64,000 nt of DNA from NCBI GenBank assembly GCA_033064195.1, contig JARBJD010000005.1, positions 62,001 through 126,000 of the forward strand. Direction: 5' to 3'. This DNA comes from Blattamonas nauphoetae. Taxonomy: Eukaryota > Preaxostyla > Oxymonadida. This document shows, piece by piece, positions 43,758-53,879 of this stretch. The notes under the pieces were generated by a model. That model was not told the origin of the DNA. It saw nothing but the letters and a program-made list of their open reading frames with translations, and did not search any database. A program made the position numbers and the translations under genes. The stretch's first letter is position 1. Each line of letters begins with the position of its first letter.

Positions 43758-44153
43758 CTGAGGTTACACAATTCAGGGAATTTGGAACTTTCCTGCAAGA
43801 AGACAAGCAAAATTACGAACCTTTCTTCCAGCTTCGATTCGCGTCATGTCACAACTAGACCATAATAGTCGTCGAGATGTAGAGAATCTTCCGTGAGAAG
43901 GACTGGCCATCAGATGTTGATCTCGCGTTGGAATCTGCGTTCGACTGTCAACCCGACAGAAAGGATCGTTTCAAAAAGATGGAATTTTGCAGAGCGTGCT
44001 GACAACGATATTGAACTATAGATTGTGGATGACGTGACTCAGTCTCGTAATAGAATGTGATGGTGGAAAGAGCACATCAATCAATCCAATAACAAACTGA
44101 GTATCAACAAGTTTCAAAAAAAGTTCCAAATTCCCTGAGCCATGTAACCTCAG
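43758..44153. mobile_element. 396-bp TA-flanked MITE, copy B
   Basis: Same length and ends as copy A at 30374 but in opposite orientation; TA on both sides (43756-43757, 44154-44155). It sits inside the left terminal repeat of DIRS element 2 and so is younger than that insertion. Confidence 0.85.
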
Positions 44154-44372
44154 TACTTGGGAGAAGATACCCACACAACCAGAACCCAAACGGGTGACAA
44201 CGATGAAAACAGTTGAAACAAGCCAACAATGAAAGTAGACAACGATAAGATGGCCCAAAGGCAAATGAAATCCGAAAGTTACAAGTGAAGAAGTTGTAGA
44301 AGTCAAATCCAAGATAGCAGGGCGGGTGGGTGGTCACTCTTCTTCACTCAGTCCAAAATCTGCGATCATTCG

Positions 44373-45360
44373 TCAATGATCCGATTCTGGACCTCGTTCA
44401 GAAGAGTGAGACTTGGGAGGACACTCTAACGCCACAACATAGTGCTTCTGTAGAACTCCAGACTTCACTGATAATCGTGCACCAAGTGCGACGGAAGGAA
44501 CTGTTTCTCCCTGACGGATCCTTGCCGAGATTCCGGCATGTTTCGATGCATATGGTTTGTACGAATCCGGAATCCCAGACCTCTTCATCAGTTGTCCCAC
44601 CAAATCGCGAACCTCCTCCACTCTCCGATTCCTTCCCTTCTCCACATCAAAAAAGAGACTATCTGTCTCCCAATTCAACGGCCGCTTCGCACGAATCCAA
44701 TTGATCACCCTCTCCAAGCCTCCAGTCATCCTCAACTCCTCACATATCTTTTCCTCCCTCAACACCACCCTCTGTGGTTCAAGTTTTCCCTTCAACGGCA
44801 TCATCATAATAATCGTTATTCCATTCTCTTCCAAACCAACGCTCCCACACGTCACCGCTGTCATCTCCGTATACCTAACTGCATGGTTGAGTATCAACGA
44901 TGTCGCAACAATCTGTTGCCAGTCCTCACATGATTGCGCATGGATTCTCATCTTCTTGATTCCATCCTCCAACAGCTTGGCCTCAAATATTGTTCGATAC
45001 TTCGGTTGCTTCGGCTCAATCCGCTTTTGTCCGCGAATGAAAAGTTGTATCGCCTTTGACTGACTCACGTCCTCTATGCCAATGTGGTTGCACAGAAAGC
45101 TCAAAGCAGATCTCCCCATCTCCTTCGACCTCGTCTTGCCGCCTCTCTGCGAAAGAAAATTCAAGACTCCTGCTTCATCAATCGCTTCCCAATCACGCTT
45201 CTCTTTCACACACCACTTGATCCACCTCCTCATCTCGCCAGCATAATTGCTCCTCGTTTGGGCTGTGAGTCCATTCTTCCACACCACCATAGCTTCATCT
45301 GAAAACCCTTTCATCTTTCCAAGCTCGTCCCAGATGTCCGCCGAATCCAATAACATTTGA
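44373..45360 (-). CDS. DIRS 2 tyrosine recombinase
   Basis: About 330 residues. The recombinase marks are HAVRYTEMTAVTCGS, PYASKHAGISARIRQ and the Tyr in LQKHYVVALE. It is the last part of the element. The reading frame is open far upstream and overlaps the RT part in another phase, an arrangement also known from DIRS-1. Confidence 0.8.
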
Positions 45361-47521
45361 GCGCTCCATCCGGTAGTCTTGCCCCGCTTGCTCTCAGTCC
45401 CCTTCCTTCGACTAACACCTCCATACTTCTCCCGACGATCATCCTTCGCTCCGCCAACATTTCCAGCTCTGCCACGCCCAACAGTGCTGGCCAATCGAAC
45501 GTCACCACTAACGCCTCCACGCCTTCTCTCGCGATCTTTCTTGCTACTTGTAGAAGCAGCGGATTTGGAGGAAATGCATACACTACCTCTTTCCTCCAAT
45601 CCACCAGCAGCCCGTTCGTCGCCACTGCTGACCTCTCCCTTTTCCAACTGGCGAACCGAGGGAGTTGCGCGTTTGCTTCCGACGCGAACGCATCCAACGT
45701 CGGAAGGCAACTCATCTGAGAACATATCTTCCTGAAAACTTCCCTCTTCAGCATGTAGTCGGATCCGTCCTCCATTCGGGACAGACGATCCGCCAACTGG
45801 TTGTCTGCACCGGGGAGATGCACCGCCATCACACTTCCATCGAATGCTTCGACTTCGGAGAGGATATCGATCAACAGAGGGAGGAGACTCAGAGCGCATG
45901 TCTTCCTGTTGATATTGAACACCGTCGTTGAGTTGTCGCTCCGCAATAGAACGTGGTCCCCTGTCATGATCCTCCCTTCTCTCCTCATTACTGACAATGT
46001 CACTCCGACGGCCCTCATCTCCCTCCAATTCGACGATCTTAGTCGTTCCTCCCCCTTGAAGCGAGCCTGGAACACGACGTCTTTCCTTCCAGGTCTCTCG
46101 AGAACAGCTCCGATTCCCCATTCTGATGCGTCCGTCGTGACGGTCACCGTCGGGACAAACGGACTGATGCTCGCTGAAGGCGATCCAACCAGACGAGTCT
46201 TCCACCATTCCAGCTCGTGCATCTCCTCCTTCCCCAACAAACCCGTTGTCGCGTACGACCCCTGAACCAGCAACTCCTCCTTCCTGTGAGTGAGATGTCT
46301 TGTCCGTATGTGTGCCTGCATTTCCGCCAGCGAGAATGATTGAAGTGTGCCAATGAGCGAGGCTAGGGACCATACCTTGCATGGTTTCCCTTTCTGTGCC
46401 TGTTTGAGTTTGGCGGCTACCTTCTTTTGAGCCGTCGCGACCTTCGCTTCGGGAACTGCCACTGTCATTGACTGACTGTTCCACTCGAAGCCCAAAAACT
46501 CGATCCTCTGGGTCGGAGACAATTGTGACTTGGTCTTGTTGATGGTAAAGCCGTAGTTGTCCAGCTCCACCAACACTCTCTCGACCTTGCCCATCAATCC
46601 CTCCTCTGTCTCGTCCAGGACTAAAATGTCGTCCAGATACGCAACCATCCTCACTGTCGGTCTCAACCGGGAAACGACTACCCGCATCAATTTGGTAAAG
46701 AGCATTGGGGCTAACGACAGCCCAAACGGCAGGGTCGAGTGCTGAAAGAAACTCCGGTCGAAACGAAAGCATAGAAACGGCTGTGATATCGGATGGATCG
46801 GGACATGCTGGTAGGCAAGAGTCAGGTCGATCTTGCTCATCCAGTCGTTGGGCTTGATGAGCTGTGAGACCACTCTCGTCCCTTCCATCTTGAAGTGTTG
46901 CGAATGCAGTAACTTGTTGGCCGGTCGGCAATCCAAGATTCGTCGGAACGTCCCGTCGGACTTCGGCACGAGAAATGAATTGTTCAACAGAATCACATCC
47001 TCCTCGCGAACCTGTCTGATCATCCGATCTTTTAACTCCTTCTTTATTATCGCCTCGAAGGCGACCCTCTCCTTCTCGTTCTTGAGGATGATTCGCGAGT
47101 GTCCCTTGCTGCCTGGACACCCAAGGAATGGAATGTGGATCCCCTCTTTCATACTGGGCCATCCTGCTTTGGCCCAGGCGTCCGCCCGCTGTGATAGGAA
47201 GCCACCAATCCCGTGGCCTTCCCTGTCGATCTCCTGTTTCCGAAAGAAACGATTGAGAAGATAGATGAACTGAATCTTTGGCTTGTCTGACGTAAGTTGA
47301 TTGACTGAAGTTTGATGTGATGGTTGTGTGGGATGAAGTGCTTGTGTTTGGGTGACGTGTCGTTGATTCAATACCACTACTGCTTTGCTTGGTGAGTCTG
47401 TGTGTCTCGAATCGCCGGGAAATACCCCAATTGTTGTGGGGGCCGCCCTCTCCACGGGCCTGGCCGATTCTGTAGCCCTCTGGTGCTCCACCCTCTGCTT
47501 TGATTGTGTCCCTGCCCCCAA
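45311..47521 (-). CDS. DIRS 2 reverse transcriptase / RNase H
   Basis: About 736 residues. RT marks: VPKSDGTFRRILDCRPANK and the polymerase motif VAYLDDILVLDE. RNase H begins near VTVTTDASEWGIGAVLE. A YAFPPNPLLLQVA stretch lies after RNase H, as in DIRS 1. The N-terminal part overlaps the 3' end of the gag-like frame. Confidence 0.9.
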   Translation of the reverse strand: MGAGTQSKQRVEHQRATESARPVERAAPTTIGVFPGDSRHTDSPSKAVVVLNQRHVTQTQALHPTQPSHQTSVNQLTSDKPKIQFIYLLNRFFRKQEIDREGHGIGGFLSQRADAWAKAGWPSMKEGIHIPFLGCPGSKGHSRIILKNEKERVAFEAIIKKELKDRMIRQVREEDVILLNNSFLVPKSDGTFRRILDCRPANKLLHSQHFKMEGTRVVSQLIKPNDWMSKIDLTLAYQHVPIHPISQPFLCFRFDRSFFQHSTLPFGLSLAPMLFTKLMRVVVSRLRPTVRMVAYLDDILVLDETEEGLMGKVERVLVELDNYGFTINKTKSQLSPTQRIEFLGFEWNSQSMTVAVPEAKVATAQKKVAAKLKQAQKGKPCKVWSLASLIGTLQSFSLAEMQAHIRTRHLTHRKEELLVQGSYATTGLLGKEEMHELEWWKTRLVGSPSASISPFVPTVTVTTDASEWGIGAVLERPGRKDVVFQARFKGEERLRSSNWREMRAVGVTLSVMRREGRIMTGDHVLLRSDNSTTVFNINRKTCALSLLPLLIDILSEVEAFDGSVMAVHLPGADNQLADRLSRMEDGSDYMLKREVFRKICSQMSCLPTLDAFASEANAQLPRFASWKRERSAVATNGLLVDWRKEVVYAFPPNPLLLQVARKIAREGVEALVVTFDWPALLGVAELEMLAERRMIVGRSMEVLVEGRGLRASGARLPDGALKCYWIRRTSGTSLER

Positions 47522-48510
47522 TTCTGGCCTGAGGGACGAAAAAACCCAGGCTGCTGGGTCTGTCTCACCGCCGCCGCCGCCGCACGCACTTGTCTCGCCT
47601 GATTCATTTCTTGTTGCAGCAGCTCCCTCTGCCTCCGGGCGTTGTCGTCCTGCCGATCATCACCTTGCGAACCGGGCAGGACGTCGCAAAGGACAACTTT
47701 CCGAACTTGCTCAACGCGCTTCACCAACTCGGCAGCCTTCAGCCCTTGGAGGCACAATGCCTGTGCCGTCGGCATTCCCTGTCGAACGGATTCAAACATT
47801 CCAACAGCCAGCTGGACATTGACAAACGCCTCCTTCTTCAATTGAACCAGCAGAGTGTCCACCTTCCTATTCTTCGCTGTGACAAACTGCTTTAGAACGT
47901 CCTCATTCAACTTCAACTCCTCAGCGAACTTGACTACCTCGCGAACTGTTGATAAGGCCGGCTGGTCCCAGGTGAAAAGCGGCAGCTCCCGGGACGCCTC
48001 CATGAGCATGTGATGGAAAGTCTGAACATCCTCATGTACTTGTTGGGCTTCTACCGGCCCCTGTTGAACGATCGGATCAAATCGAACCATCGGCCTCTGC
48101 GCCTCCGGCCGAAAGATCGGAGGCGTAACACCAACCTCCACTTGTAGCTGTGGCGTTTGAATTTGTGGAGTCTGATGGTGTGCGAAAATATCCGGCGTCA
48201 TCACCTGATGAGGTCGCACAACCTCCTGTGGGAGTCCCGTGAGGGGGGCCACCCACTCGTCTGAGTTAAGTCCTAATCCAACGTCAATGGCCAACATAAT
48301 CAATCTGAGGACATGGAACAATGCCGGAGCCGCAGCCACGAGGTACGCTGGCATCTGAATGCCGATAAATTCACGAGCTCGGGGAAGCTCCGGATTCTGC
48401 ATCACTGTGATGACCTCGGCGGCGAAATTTCGGTACTCACCCAGTTTTCTAAGTAGCACTTCGACGTTCTCGTTCATATGTGTAATGTTTTCCCAAAAGA
48501 AAAGGTACAA
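47377..48510 (-). CDS. DIRS 2 gag-like protein
   Basis: About 377 residues, helical, with an Arg/Gln/Gly-rich C-terminus (SGQNWGQGHNQSRGW) as in nucleic-acid-binding gag proteins. It shares layout and length with the DIRS 1 gag-like part, with little obvious sequence identity. Confidence 0.65.
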   Translation of the reverse strand: MYLFFWENITHMNENVEVLLRKLGEYRNFAAEVITVMQNPELPRAREFIGIQMPAYLVAAAPALFHVLRLIMLAIDVGLGLNSDEWVAPLTGLPQEVVRPHQVMTPDIFAHHQTPQIQTPQLQVEVGVTPPIFRPEAQRPMVRFDPIVQQGPVEAQQVHEDVQTFHHMLMEASRELPLFTWDQPALSTVREVVKFAEELKLNEDVLKQFVTAKNRKVDTLLVQLKKEAFVNVQLAVGMFESVRQGMPTAQALCLQGLKAAELVKRVEQVRKVVLCDVLPGSQGDDRQDDNARRQRELLQQEMNQARQVRAAAAAVRQTQQPGFFRPSGQNWGQGHNQSRGWSTRGLQNRPGPWRGRPPQQLGYFPAIRDTQTHQAKQ

Positions 48511-48734
48511 AAGATAATGTCAAGAGATCTAACCCGTTAACTTATATTCATGTTTCCGTTCATGTCAATGAGATGTATCTCACTCTTCTGAACGAGGTCC
48601 AGAATCGGATCATTGACGAATGATCTTTTCGAGTGGGAGATGGACGGGATTTGGTTGGTGTGCATCACGAAGCATTTTGGTTGGTCTGTCTTTCCGCAGA
48701 GTCGAGAATTTGGCTGGTTCTGGACCCTTTCTAT

Positions 48735-49295
48735 CCATCTCAGTGACGGGTCATGCCCTGCAGATTGTTCCATCCGATCGAGTAGAGAACAATTTGACAT
48801 CCCGATGATGAACTTTTGCCGTTTTGCAGCTTTTCCTCCATCAAATCTTCGATGCCCTCCATTCTCCACATTCGATGAATTGTCTTCCCCATCTGTTGCA
48901 CTTTTTCCCTTTGTTCGTTCCATTCTTGCTGGGCATGGTTCATTACGTACAGCAAACTCCAGATTGAGAGATCGTCTTCGAAGAATGGGAGACAGCTTGG
49001 TATTGTGAGAAAGACTGGTGTATGTAGAACGAAATCCATCGTTGGTTGATGATATGGAGATATGCGGAGGACTTGGGCAAGGAATTCTAGAAAATATTTC
49101 GGATAGCTCATACTCGATGATCGAAAATCGGTTTACGCACAAATGGCAAATATACTTCGCCGAATGGACGAGAACTTGCGTTTAAACCGTCTCGCGAACA
49201 GCTTGTTGCGCGTTGCGGTCTTCAATTCCGAGTCGAGTCAGATAAATCGGAGCTGAGAGCTTCAAAGACCATGTAATGATTTTCATGAGGTTGAT
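48735..49295 (-). pseudogene. 5'-truncated ARM-like copy
   Basis: Minus-strand sequence from about 49290 to 48735 matches the C-terminal half of the copies at 49864 and 54919: LCVNRFSII, LRISPYHQPTMDFVLHTPVF and the end SIGWNNLQGM. A stop lies in the ETV*TQVL stretch and the N-terminal half is missing. It is therefore a relic. DIRS element 2 begins about 110 bp beyond its 3' end. Confidence 0.65.
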
Positions 49296-49599
49296 GTGGA
49301 TTTCCACAACTCGCCACGTGTGTCCCTTTCAGTGTCATCCACAAATTGTTCAGCTGGCGAGAGCGAGTTCAACAATCAGAAAAGAGCGCTGTTTCTGTCG
49401 AAGTTGGATGGGAGACAGAGGCACCTCGTTAGCTCCAATTGTCCTTTCACCGATGCTATTTCGTTCGGGGACGAAGGAAGAGAGGAGGAAATGGTGAAGA
49501 ACTCGAAGATGACTTGAAGAAAGAGAAGGGGGAGCTAGTAGAGGCGAGCACTGATTGGGCCTCGAACAACAACCAGCAGAAAGCGCCACGTTCAATGTG

Positions 49600-49855
49600 G
49601 TGAGGGAGACGCAGAGGGAGTGGGAGGATGTGGGAGGTGAGGGAGAGGCAGAGGGTGTGGGTGGTGAGGGAGAGGCAGAGGGGAGTGGGAGGGTGTGGGT
49701 GGTGAGGGAGAGGCAGAGGGGAGTGGGAGGGTGTGGGTGGTGAGGGAGAGGCTGAGGGGAGTGGGAGTGTGTGGGTGGTGAGGGAGAGGCAGAGGGGAGT
49801 GGGAGGGTGTGGGTGGTGAGGGAGAGGCAGAGGGGAGTGGGAGGGTGTGGTTTTT
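49600..49855. repeat. 38-bp G-rich minisatellite
   Basis: Tandem copies of a 38-bp unit containing GTGAGGGAGAGGCAGAGGGG, about seven units with one shortened, ending 9 bp before the 3' end of the ARM-like gene at 49864. Strong G-strand bias on the plus strand (several runs of 3-4 G per unit) gives potential for G-quadruplexes. Weakly open frames through it are artefacts of the repeat. Confidence 0.9.
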
Positions 49856-49863
49856 GTCTGATT

Positions 49864-50934
49864 CTACCAAAGTTTTCGAAGGTTCATGCCTCGCAGATTG
49901 TTCAATGTGGTCACGTCAGCAACAATAAACTGTCCTGAAGCTTCAGTCATGTCGTTGTGCAGTTTTGCCTCAATCACATCTTCAATACCCTCCATTCCCA
50001 ACATTCGATGAATTGTCTTCCACATCTGTTGATTTTCTCCCATTGTTTTGTTCCACCTCCGCTGGGCATCGTTCATTCGAGCAAGAAATAACAAGATCGA
50101 GAAATTATTTTCGTAGAATGTGAGACAACTGGGAATCGCGAGAAAGACAGGCATATGAACAACAATTTCCATTGTCGGTTGATAGTAAGGAGATATTTGG
50201 ATAAATTTTCCGAGAAGTTCCAGAAAACACTCAGACAGGTGTGGATTGAGGAGTGAATAGCGGTTCACGCACAAACGGCATATATACTTCGCCAAAGGTG
50301 CCACAACTTGCTGAAAAATGGTCTCATGAACGGCTTGTTGTTCATCACCATCTTCAATTTTAAGGTCTGCAAGACAATTCGGAGTTGCAAGCCAGAGGGA
50401 GTTCCAGAGGGTTGTCATGACGTTGATGTGGATATCGGCTGATTCAGCAAAAGAAAGTGACAGTGGATTGAGAGTGTTGATGAGGTGAGGTATTAGTTCA
50501 GCTTTGACGAGGGCAAGGCGGACTCGCTGCGAACATCTGATCAGCGAAGAGAGCATCTTCATTGATGCAACTGTGATGACACGATTGGGGGAAGAAATGA
50601 GCACTACAATGGACTGTAGGAAGTCTGTCAGAGATTCATCAGAATTCGATAAAAAGCAGCTGAGAAAAGCATCGGCTTTTTGACCATAATCCGGCTTCAC
50701 AGATTTGAGGAATTTTACGGCTTTAGCTTCCAGAGAGTCATCAAGTGCAGGCATGAACTTCACAGTGGCAACAAGTGACCTGAAGACGACAGCCTTTTCA
50801 TGTACAGATTCTTTTCGATTGGATGTCCAATTCAGGAAAGCAGAACAGTCTGGAGAATGTGACAAGAAGTGGGAAGAGATACCACAGCAAGGAGAATCAG
50901 TGGAAGGGGGCGGGTTCGCGTCTAAAATCGTCAT
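49864..50934 (-). CDS. ARM/HEAT-like family protein
   Basis: 356 residues, ATG at 50934 (MTILDANPPPSTDSP). It has a serine-rich start with the family motif SHSPDCSAFLNW, then helical repeats (EAKAVKFLKSV, DFLQSIVVLISSPN, LALVKAELIPHLINTL). Very similar in layout to the copy at 54919 and less so to 31053. No catalytic motif. Probably a scaffold or binding protein; role unknown. A G-rich minisatellite abuts its 3' end. Confidence 0.7.
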   Translation of the reverse strand: MTILDANPPPSTDSPCCGISSHFLSHSPDCSAFLNWTSNRKESVHEKAVVFRSLVATVKFMPALDDSLEAKAVKFLKSVKPDYGQKADAFLSCFLSNSDESLTDFLQSIVVLISSPNRVITVASMKMLSSLIRCSQRVRLALVKAELIPHLINTLNPLSLSFAESADIHINVMTTLWNSLWLATPNCLADLKIEDGDEQQAVHETIFQQVVAPLAKYICRLCVNRYSLLNPHLSECFLELLGKFIQISPYYQPTMEIVVHMPVFLAIPSCLTFYENNFSILLFLARMNDAQRRWNKTMGENQQMWKTIHRMLGMEGIEDVIEAKLHNDMTEASGQFIVADVTTLNNLRGMNLRKLW

Positions 50935-51159
50935 TCTGGAGGATTCTGAAAGCAGTCACTCGTTATGGGTCAGAGAACGAATCCCATCCCGACTAGCGAG
51001 ATGGTCCAGGAATGAAGAGCTGCCATTTCTGTCATAAAATACTCCAAAAAGGATAACTAGAAGTGAATACTCAACCAAAATTCGCAACAAAACAAATGAA
51101 GTGTATGAACAGCAAATTAAGCTATCCCCAACGAGTTAATACCAAGAAAGAGAATGAGA

Positions 51160-51432
51160 TCATTGGCCGAGTGTCTGGATCTCACTTGGAGTGAAAAATC
51201 CATCAAAATCAAACGTGTCCACCGATGAGAACAAACCACCAGGGAACATGTTTGTGTTGACATGTCCAAGGAGGTTCAATTCGGGAGAGGAGGACGAGGA
51301 GGAGAGGAGGGGAGTGGTGTGTGGAGACACGAAGGCTGAGAAGAGTGAGGGGGATTGGAAGGAAGCATACGATGATGAGGATAGAGAAGCGAATGTGTGG
51401 CAAGAGATGTGCGGGGAGGATCCTGCTGCTTA
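51160..51432 (-). pseudogene. Coding-like 3' tail cut off by the 641-bp element
   Basis: Reading on from the far side of the 641-bp element, the minus strand stays open from 51429 to a TGA at 51160-51162 and includes ELNLLGHVNTNMFPGG and SVDTFDFDGFFTPSEIQTLG, which look like genuine protein. It may be the end of the gene at 52.5 kb or of another gene; in the empty site a TAA separates it in the simple frame, so an intron would be needed. Confidence 0.35.
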
Positions 51433-52073
51433 TAGTAGTGTTAGAAAACCGCCCGTGTTTAGAAACCCGCAACGTGTGTGTGAAAATCCGCAACCGGATG
51501 ATCTTCATCATAATCAAGCTCTTTATCCATTTCCACACACTAGTCTCCAATTTTCTCACATTTTTGAAAAAATCAATCACAAACAATCGTGAAGTGACTC
51601 AATTGAAACTGATCTTTCACGAGACTCTGAGTTGAAGTCAATATCTGTATGAATCCCGATATTATCTCCTCCTCTGAATGTTGCATCTTTTAGATTATCT
51701 CAGGTATGATTTTAAGAAAGAGACATACTTCATTGTTGACACTTGGTGATTCTGCCTTGAATCGCTGATCATCTCACTACCAATGGTCGGATGGATTAGA
51801 TAAGCATTTGTATTAGAGAATTGAATCTAGTTTTGTGGTTGAGCGGTATGAATTGGGTCATGAGCTTGGAAACACCAATTTGTGTTTGAATCCTGACCCA
51901 TTGAGGTCAAGATCGCATTTCACTGACGTGTTTTTCTTCTTCACTTTTTCTCAAAAACTTATTCATTCCTTCTGTAGAGACCATGAGAAAAACAGAATAA
52001 TGCAAGAAAGAAGTGGCGGTTTTATCACGCTGGTTGCGGTTTTCTAACGGTTTGCGGTTTTCTAACACCACTA
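51433..52073. mobile_element. 641-bp MITE, copy 2
   Basis: Same length as copy 1 (4637-5277), inverse orientation, ends TAGTAGTGTTAGAAAACCGC and the matching complement; TTA on both sides (51430-51432, 52074-52076). Several inner blocks are almost unchanged between copies, so both moved fairly recently. Confidence 0.85.
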
Positions 52074-52077
52074 TTAT

Positions 52078-53866
52078 CCCCGCTCCATCTCTCCCATCTT
52101 GTGGAGCGAGGGAGAGAAGAACGCAGACGATTGTTGAGTGTCGTTGTTTTGTCTCGCATCCCACACATCTCTCTCCCAACTGGAAGTTGATGGATTCTGG
52201 TGTGGATGTATCTCTCCCTGGTTCACCTCAGTGAGAGTGTCAGATTTATCAGCACTGACTCGTTTCGTCTTTGTAATCTCCCCAGTCTGACCAGACTCCG
52301 CATCGTGTGCAGCTTTCTTCCTCTTGTTCGATTTCTTCCCATCACTCTCGTCGCCCTTTCCTGTGAACTTGTGAGTGAATGTGTTCCATCCGTGCACGCT
52401 GTTTGAATCAAAGATGCATTTACTCGGTCCAATTGCGATGGCAAGTTTGTCCTTCTTTCCATCCCTCCTTTCTTCATCTGTCGGCGCTTCCTCACTTTCT
52501 GAGCGAGGGGTTCACGTATCGTTTCTTAATCGCTGTCGAAGTTCCTTCCTCTTCTCTGCTCCAATATGCCGATCTTCTCGCACACTCCCTCCGAGCAGCT
52601 CTCCCAACAACCCGTCTTCGGTGAAATCATCAAACACAAACGCTCCCGACGCTGTGACACTGACAGAATCGCCGTGTGCGGTGTTGAGCGAGAGCGCCTG
52701 GCTGTCCTCACTTGGGAATGTTTGATGAAGAAGAGCGATGTGGTCGGCGTGGTCGAGATGGAACGCAGCTGAGCGGGAGAGGAGAGTGGACAGGCAGTTG
52801 TGGACAGTTGGGGCAGGCGTGTTCGGTTCAGCCCGATCTGCGCTCATCGAGAGTGTCTGGTTTTGGGGCTGTTTGGGATTGATGAGTCGCTCGAAGAACG
52901 TCGCAGAGAGTGTCAGACATTGATTGAGTCGTTGGTCGTCTTTGAACAAGCGGAGAAGTTGGAGATGGATGAAGAGGTGCTCAATTGCATCCAGATGGAC
53001 GATGGAAGGGTTTTTGATCAACCTGGCTTCGGAGGAGAGGATTTGGGAGAAGAGGAGAGTGGTGGTGAGGAAGGGCACAGGAGTTAGTGTTGAGGGAAGG
53101 AGAGGGAGGACGCCGAGAGAGCTGATGATCTCTCTCAGAATGCAAGTTGAGTTGATGCACAGAAGAAGCGGGAGAGACGACGTGACGTTCTCGTCCGACG
53201 ATTCTATGATGTGGAGAATGATGGCAGCGAGTGAGAGGAGAGTGAGCGAGCTGATTGTCATGAACAGACAGGGCGGGGGAGAGACTGAAGTAGCGCCTGT
53301 GAAGGATGGAGGAAGGAGCGGGTGTGGGGTCGTCTGAAACCCAAGTTGTGGCTGACTCGACGCACACCAATCGATGATCTCAGCGAGCGAGGGAAAAAGC
53401 GGTGTCTTCTCCTCTTCTTCATTCGTCGCTTGGTCTGTCTTTGGAAGGACTCCTTCCTGCCCATCTGATGCATTGATGCTCTGTGCCACTCTTTGCTTGA
53501 GCATGTTCACAAGTGTCTGTCTTCGCTGTATCTGTGGTCGGAAGAAGAACGACTCAATGAAGTGGAACGTGTCTTGAAATGGACTCTGCCAGAACTCGCC
53601 CTCAAACGTCGCCAGATTGACCTGTCCAGACGAGATGGCGAATGCTCGGAGCGGAGGCTGGTTAAGTGACGGGAATCGGATGGGTGTGTTGGGCTGGGTG
53701 GACAGCAATTCTTGTTCCATCTCAGAAGCCAGTGTTGTCCAGCTGAAAACGTGTTGGGACAATAAAAGACTTGGTGAGGAGTGAAGAGAGTGTCGAGAAG
53801 AATTGGGGATGGACGAAAGTGGGAAAGGGATGTCTTTCAATCGCTGATTAAGTACACGTTTCGACA
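52078..53866 (-). CDS. Unrecognised helical protein, with an in-frame TGA before its Lys-rich tail
   Basis: Likely ATG at 53866 (MSKRVLNQRLKDIPFP); the open frame reaches 54053, but that extension overlaps the Cys-rich relic. About 450 residues to a TGA at 52512-52514 (RQRLRNDT), with a hydrophobic helical middle (LTLLSLAAIILHIIESS) that could be repeats or a membrane-near segment. In the same frame beyond the TGA the sequence stays open for about 145 codons and is coding-like: TPRSESEEAPTDEERRDGKK, a basic stretch KKSNKRKKAAHD, then WERDVWDAR. A CGA-to-TGA change could explain the stop. The 641-bp element follows at once. Function unknown; the basic tail would fit a nuclear protein. Confidence 0.5.
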
Positions 53867-53879
53867 TTGTGAGATGTGA

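Larger units (their letters stand above)
43673..48625 (-). mobile_element. DIRS-type tyrosine-recombinase retroelement, copy 2
   Basis: Fossil of the DIRS group, about 4.95 kb including a 396-bp transposon inserted in its left terminal repeat (43758-44153). Parts on the minus strand: gag-like, RT/RNase H, tyrosine recombinase. The terminal repeats match around TTGACATGAACGGAAACATG on both sides, and an internal complementary region at about 44336-44411 equals the two tips joined. It is clearly diverged from DIRS 1 at the protein level, so it belongs to another subfamily. Apart from the nested insertion its coding parts look open. It lies about 110 bp 3' of an ARM-like relic. Confidence 0.85.

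Noticed and set aside
49592-49870. Ser/Pro/His-rich protein encoded by the minisatellite
   Set aside because: The frame exists only because the repeat unit lacks stops; no start context or similarity supports it.
2635-52514. Possible stop-codon reassignment (TGA or TAG as sense)
   Set aside because: Several coding tracts have single in-frame TGA or TAG codons, but the CFAP46-like frame runs nearly 4000 codons without any stop and uses TGG, CAA and CAG freely, and intact families end at normal stops. Pseudogene decay explains the cases better.
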